This document shows positions 34,000 to 37,830 of a stretch of 37,830 nt of DNA, piece by piece. The stretch spans positions 1-37,830 of the forward strand of contig JAQEDJ010000022.1 of NCBI GenBank assembly GCA_027669525.1, in the 5' to 3' direction. This stretch comes from Coriobacteriaceae bacterium AM48-5 (GTDB lineage: Bacteria; Actinomycetota; Coriobacteriia; Coriobacteriales; Coriobacteriaceae). A program made the translations under genes and the position numbers. The notes beneath the pieces were generated by a model. That model was not told where the DNA came from, made no database searches, and saw nothing but the letters and a program-made list of their open reading frames with translations. Every line of letters starts with the position of its first letter. Positions within the stretch are counted from its first letter, which is position 1.

Positions 34000-34810
34000 A
34001 TGACAGCTATCGATCGAGACCGGGCGCGCGCGGCCTCAAAAGCTACACCGATGCCTACGACGCCACCAATCCACGCATCGCGCTCAAAATCGAGCATACG
34101 TACACGTGGCCGAGGCATGCGATGCCGTAGCGCGCGAGCAGGGCTGGTCGTCAGAAGATATTGACCTGGCATGGCTTTGCGGCCTGCTACACGATATGGG
34201 CCGCTTTGAGCAGCTGCGGCGCTGGGACACCTTTAAGGACGCCGAGAGCATGAGCCATGCGGCGCTGGGCATCGAGGTCCTCTTTGGCGAGAATCCCGCC
34301 GATGCACCCGCCGTAACGAGCATCCGCGACTTTATCGATGACCCGGCAGAAGATGAGCTCATCCGAGCGAGCATTGCCTATCACAGCGATTTCCGTCTAC
34401 CCTCGCAGCTCGACGAGCGCACGCGGAGCTTCTGCGATATCGTGCGCGATGGTGACAAGATCGACATTATGCGCACCATCGCCGACAGCACCGTCGACAC
34501 CATCCTCAAGGTTGATGAGGACACATTTCTCGCCAGCCGGTTCTCGACACCGGCACTCACCGCCTTTGACGAGCATCGCTGCGTCGCGCGTGACGAGCGC
34601 AACGAGCTGGCGGACTACCTGGTGGGGCTCATCTGCTTTATGTTTGAGCTCGTCCATCCGGCAAGCCGTGCGCTGGCGCGCGAGCAAGGCGATATCTATC
34701 GCCTGCTCGACGCGCCCTTTGGCATTACGCGGCCCTTTACCGACCCCACCACGCAGGCAACCTGGAGCCGCCTTAAGGACGAGCTGCGCCGCTGGCTGGC
34801 AAGCGCTTAG
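34000..34810 (+). CDS. HD-domain phosphohydrolase (two frameshifts)
   Basis: Metal-dependent phosphohydrolase of the HD superfamily. With the frame repaired, the N-terminus reads YTDAYDATNPRIALKIEHTYHVAEACDAVA, giving the first metal His, followed by WLCGLLHDMGRFEQL with the HD pair and later IAYHSDF and DIVRDGDKIDIM with the closing Asp. Two one-base losses are needed: near 34026 (G-run, DRGARGLKSY) and near 34107 (TACACG to TACCACG). Corrected length is exactly 271 codons (270 aa). ATG 34000 follows AGGAAG. Such proteins often hydrolyse nucleotides; the substrate is unknown. Its stop codon overlaps the stop of etfA on the other strand. Confidence 0.85.
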
Positions 34811-36012
34811 CACTCGAGCTGAGCCAGCAACTCCTCAACGACCTCGACGGCGTTTCCAACAACCTTGTACTGGGCGGCGCCAAAGATGGGGGCATCCGGG
34901 TCCTCATTGATGGCGATAATGCGCTCCGCCCCACCGATGCCGGCGAGATGCTGGATAGCACCCGAGACACCGATGCTCACGAGGAGCTTGGGCGAGACCG
35001 ATACACCCGTCTGGCCAATTTGATGGCGATACTCCAGCCAGCCGGCCTCCACCACGGGGCGCGTGCAGCCAAGCTCGGCACCCAGAGCCTCGGCAAGCTT
35101 TCGCATCAGCGGTAGGTTTTTCTTCGAGCCAATGCCGCGGCCCACCACGACCAGACGCTCGGCATCGGCAATTGAGGCCTGCTGTCCCCACTCCTCGGCG
35201 GGAATCGAGATCTCGACACGGGCCTTAACGTCATCCGCAAGCACTACCTGAGCAATCGTGCCGGAGCGGCTATAGTCAAACTCGGGCGCCTTAAAGATGC
35301 CGGGGCGCACCGTTGCCATCTGAGGACGGTGGTTGGGGCAGATAATGGTGGCCATCAGGTTGCCGCCAAACGCCGGGCGCGTCTGCTGCAGCAAGCCCGT
35401 CTCCACATCCATCGAAAGCACGGTGCAGTCGGCCGTGAGGCCCGTCTGCAGGCGCACGGCAACGCCAGGTGCCAGCTCGCGACCAAAGGCGGTCGCGCCG
35501 TACAGAATTGCCTCGGGCTTGCGCTCGGCTACCAAATCGCAGATCAGCCGGGCGTAGACCTCCGCATCGTTCTGGCACAGGCGCTCGTCGCGACAGACTA
35601 GGACCTCGTCCGCACCGGCACAAACCAGGTGTTCGAGGTCCCCGAGCGAGCCCTCGGGGCTCATGCCGACCAGTGCCACCAGACGGCGGCCGCGGGCATC
35701 GGCAAGCTCGCGCCCCTTGCCCATGAGCTCGTAGGCCACGGATGCAACGGCATCGTGCTCGTCAGTCTGCACGAAGATCCAGATGTCTCGATATGCGTCA
35801 AGGTCTGCCGCGCCGGCGGCCTCGTCGCGCTCAATCGAGATGGCGTTGACGGGGCAGGCGTCGACGCACCCACCGCACAGGATACAGCCGTCGGTTACGC
35901 GGGCACAGCGATTGGGGCGCTCACCCTCCACCACAATGCCGCCCGAGGCGCAGGCGCGAACGCAGCGACCGCAGCCGATACAGGCTTCGCTATCGATAAT
36001 CAGCCCGCTCAT
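34807..36012 (-). CDS. etfA: electron transfer flavoprotein alpha subunit with N-terminal 2[4Fe-4S] ferredoxin domain
   Basis: The 401-residue protein begins with a ferredoxin domain holding two [4Fe-4S] motifs (Cys 11, 14, 17, 21 and 43, 46, 49, 53). The EtfA proper follows: DLVAERKPEAILYGATAFGRELAPGVAVRLQTGLTADC and the FAD-binding region SPKLLVSIGVSGAIQHLAGI. It carries FAD and passes electrons between dehydrogenase, EtfB and ferredoxin. The ferredoxin fusion is like LctC of the Acetobacterium lactate dehydrogenase complex. ATG overlaps no gene but follows the etfB stop directly (TAG then ATG), with GAGGGG upstream. Downstream it converges on the HD-hydrolase gene, with stops overlapping. 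Confidence 0.95.
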   Translation of the reverse strand: MSGLIIDSEACIGCGRCVRACASGGIVVEGERPNRCARVTDGCILCGGCVDACPVNAISIERDEAAGAADLDAYRDIWIFVQTDEHDAVASVAYELMGKGRELADARGRRLVALVGMSPEGSLGDLEHLVCAGADEVLVCRDERLCQNDAEVYARLICDLVAERKPEAILYGATAFGRELAPGVAVRLQTGLTADCTVLSMDVETGLLQQTRPAFGGNLMATIICPNHRPQMATVRPGIFKAPEFDYSRSGTIAQVVLADDVKARVEISIPAEEWGQQASIADAERLVVVGRGIGSKKNLPLMRKLAEALGAELGCTRPVVEAGWLEYRHQIGQTGVSVSPKLLVSIGVSGAIQHLAGIGGAERIIAINEDPDAPIFGAAQYKVVGNAVEVVEELLAQLEC

Positions 36013-36826
36013 CTATGCCATCCCCTCGATAATCTTGGCAAGTTTTACCGCCTGCTCGGACGCCGTTCCCTCGACGGCTCGCACGTTTGGTCACGGTCGG
36101 CACAAACGAGCGCACGACCTGCGTCGGTGATCCGGCAAGGCCGCAACGCGAGGGGTCGGCGTTTACGTCGGCAGCGCTGGCCACGCGCACGTCTGCATCC
36201 TCGGCCGCGCGAATACCGGCAATACTCGGCATGCGCAGCTGGCCAATCTCCTTGGCAGTCGTCATCGCACACGGCATCTCCAGGTACACCGTCTCCTCGC
36301 CGGCATCGCAGCCGTGAACGAGCGCCAGCGAGCCACACGTCGTAAATCCCGCGCTCTGCGCACAGCTCACGTCGGTCACGCAGGGGACCCCAAAGGCGCC
36401 GGCCAGCTCGGGGCCGATCTGGGCCGTATCGCCGTCCACTGCCATCTTGCCGCAGATGAGCAGGTCAAAGTCCTCATCGAGTGCCTCGATGCCGCATTTG
36501 AGGGCATAGGTGGTGGCTAGGGTATCGGCGCCCGCAAAGGCGCGATCGGTCAGCAGCAGCGCGTCGTCGGCACCGCGGGCGATGCAGTCGCGCAGCAGCG
36601 ATTCGGTCGCGGGGATGCCCATCGACACCACCGTCACACGCACGTCCATGCCAAAGCCGATAAAGTCGTCCTTCAGCGCTAGCGCACATTCGAGGGCACT
36701 TGCATCGAAGGGATTAATGACCGCCTGCTTGCCATCACGCACGATAGTATTGGTCTTGGGGTCCATCTTGACCTCGGTGCTTCCGGGCACCGCCTTGACG
36801 CACACCACCATATGGAAATCACTCAT
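36013..36826 (-). CDS. etfB: electron transfer flavoprotein beta subunit (frameshifted near C-terminus)
   Basis: EtfB pairs with EtfA and, in bifurcating complexes, holds the FAD that splits electrons. Family features are VVCVKAVPGSTEVKMDP, INPFDASALECALALKD, RGADDALLLTDRAFAGADT and LLICGKMAVDGDTAQIGPELA, then PCVTDVS. The frame shifts near 36087: VVRSFVPTVT must continue VRAVEGTASEQAVKLAKIIEGMA to a TAG at 36013. This one fits either one extra A or two missing bases, unlike the others; corrected length is 270 or 271 aa. ATG 36826 overlaps the 3' end region of the upstream oxidase gene (TGAAGATG), showing coupling. Confidence 0.93.
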
Positions 36827-36828
36827 CT

Positions 36829-37830
36829 TCACGCGCCCCCTTTCTGGACGAGTTCATCCAAGAGCTTCTCCGTAAACAGGTTGCCGCGACCCAGCTGGCC
36901 GGCAGGATCGAGCTGGAGTTTGAGGCGCGCCGACTCGACCATGGCCTCGTGGCCGTACATCGTCTCCAAGAAGCCCGCCTTGATCTTGCCGACGCCGTGT
37001 TCGGCAGAAACGGCACCGCCCATGGCCGTGACCTCGGAAGCCCACTGGGCAAAGAGCTCTCCACCACGACGGTAGTCTTGCGCATCGCGCGGAAGGATGT
37101 TCACATGCAGATGGTTGTTCCCGATGTGTCCCCAGGCAGCAGACTCAAGCCCGCTTTCGGCCAGCGTGCGGCGATAGAGGGCCACGACATCGGCAAGGCG
37201 TGCATTGGGCACCGACATATCCGATCCCAGCTTGGTAATGGTGGGGTCGGTGCGGCGACGCTCGTCAATGAGCATGTTGACGCTCTCGGGCACCGCGTGG
37301 CGGAAGAACCGCTGGCACTCGCGATCGACTTCGGTGCGGGCGACCCATGTCGCATCGTCGCGGCCGCCCGCAAACTCCAGCACCCATCCCAGGTGGTACA
37401 GCTCCTCGGTCGCCTGGGCCTCGTCATCGCAATCGAGCTCCACGTAGACACATACCTTGGCCTCTTTGTCGAGCGCCGGCAGCGAGGCAACGCTGTCGAC
37501 TGCTCGCGCTGGCGACGCAGGATATCCAGGCGCCAGCATCGAAGTACTCGATGGCAGCCGCATGGGACAGGACAGGCGCACGGAATCGGTAAAGGACACC
37601 GCCTTGTCCTCGCTATCGAAAAAGCAACTCACACCCCAAACGACCGCAGGCGCCGCCTGCAGGGCAATCTCGAGCTCGGTGATAACGCCGAGCGTGCCGC
37701 ACGCGCCGATAAAGAGGTCGATGGCGTCCATATCGTCCGCAACGAAATAGCCTGAGGCATTTTTTTGTCTCGGGCATGGTATAGCCGGGAAGGCATTTTT
37801 TTGTCTCGGGCATGGTATAGCCGGGAAGAT
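36829..37830 (-). CDS. FAD-dependent oxidase, GlcD/lactate dehydrogenase type (partial, multiple frameshifts)
   Basis: C-terminal part of a FAD-linked oxidase (GlcD/LctD/D-2-hydroxyacid dehydrogenase type). MDAIDLFIGACGTLGVITELE is the end of the FAD-binding domain, and HIGNNHLHVNILP and GGAVSAEHGVGKIKAGFL are hallmarks of the oxidase C domain. The N-terminal half lies outside the window. The frame looks open, but residues around 37497-37561 are read out of frame. Three one-base losses (near 37561, 37530 and 37498) cancel; restored, the stretch includes AAIEYFDAGALDILRRQREQSDSVASLPALD. Near 37761 a run of seven A should be six, giving MPETKNASGYFVADD. It ends TGA, overlapping etfB. With EtfBA it probably oxidises a 2-hydroxyacid. 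Confidence 0.88.
   Translation of the reverse strand: MFPAIPCPRQKNAFPAIPCPRQKNASGYFVADDMDAIDLFIGACGTLGVITELEIALQAAPAVVWGVSCFFDSEDKAVSFTDSVRLSCPMRLPSSTSMLAPGYPASPARAVDSVASLPALDKEAKVCVYVELDCDDEAQATEELYHLGWVLEFAGGRDDATWVARTEVDRECQRFFRHAVPESVNMLIDERRRTDPTITKLGSDMSVPNARLADVVALYRRTLAESGLESAAWGHIGNNHLHVNILPRDAQDYRRGGELFAQWASEVTAMGGAVSAEHGVGKIKAGFLETMYGHEAMVESARLKLQLDPAGQLGRGNLFTEKLLDELVQKGGA
37756..37827. repeat. 36-nt perfect tandem duplication at the window end
   Basis: Two identical 36-nt copies (37756-37791 and 37792-37827) run head to tail and include the same seven-T run. On the minus strand each encodes the same 12-residue piece (LPGYTMPETKKC in one frame), which in normal family members appears once, just before GYF. 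A duplicated, indel-containing segment exactly at the contig end suggests an assembly artefact. Confidence 0.85.

Noticed and set aside
8214..37830. Programmed ribosomal frameshifting as the cause of the many breaks
   Set aside because: Breaks lack slippery heptamers with downstream structures, occur in unrelated genes, and nearly all need the same kind of correction (one missing base in C/G runs).

Overview
The window looks like one contig from a high-GC Coriobacteriia gut bacterium, most probably Collinsella or a close relative. The evidence is the 5' end of a 16S rRNA gene at the left edge (too short to name a genus alone), a high-GC coding style, and gene content such as a RecJ-RecQ fusion, a DUF4931/CutC pair and a ferredoxin-type EtfA. 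The left end stops inside an rRNA operon. The right end stops inside a FAD-dependent oxidase gene, with a suspicious 36-bp tandem repeat.

Layout. 1-571: start of 16S rRNA and its leader (minus). 522-1950: infC-rpmI-rplT with a structured leader (minus). 1972-2287: tRNA-Leu(CAA) with a duplicated 3' end. 2327-5753: a transglutaminase-like protein, class II fructose-bisphosphate aldolase and a metallo-beta-lactamase-fold hydrolase (minus). 5838-11499: bifunctional (p)ppGpp synthetase/hydrolase and a RecJ-RecQ fusion, in one transcription unit with the hydrolase (minus). 11775-12772: BASS-type transporter (plus). 12803-14280: cutC and a DUF4931/GalT-like gene (minus). 14597-20893: a full branched-chain amino-acid ABC transporter, livF-G-M-H plus two tandem binding proteins (minus). 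21145-23451: homoserine dehydrogenase and a short-chain dehydrogenase (plus). 23735-25297: CPA2-type antiporter (minus). 25482-30255: purL and an EamA exporter (plus). 30356-33873: diguanylate cyclase, KdgT-like permease and AzlCD exporter (minus). 34000-34810: HD-domain hydrolase (plus). 34807-37830: EtfA with ferredoxin domain, EtfB and a FAD-dependent oxidase (minus), resembling an electron-confurcating lactate/2-hydroxyacid dehydrogenase complex.

Sequence quality matters for every user of this annotation. Thirteen genes, including conserved ones (purL, livG, livH, recJ, etfB), are broken by about 23 single-base indels. Nearly all are one-base deletions in short C or G runs. Restoring them gives exact multiples of three for every complete gene (purL needs exactly five). 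I treat these as sequencing or assembly errors, annotate the full restored gene spans, and do not call the genes pseudogenes.

The most unusual non-coding content is a set of long intergenic hairpins: a strictly 62-nt periodic array of three hairpins (23550-23719), a 92-nt multi-helix hairpin (3898-3989), a 65-nt hairpin (14339-14403) and a nested double hairpin (14454-14553). infC appears to start at a non-canonical AUA codon. I found no CRISPR array, prophage, insertion sequence or defence island.
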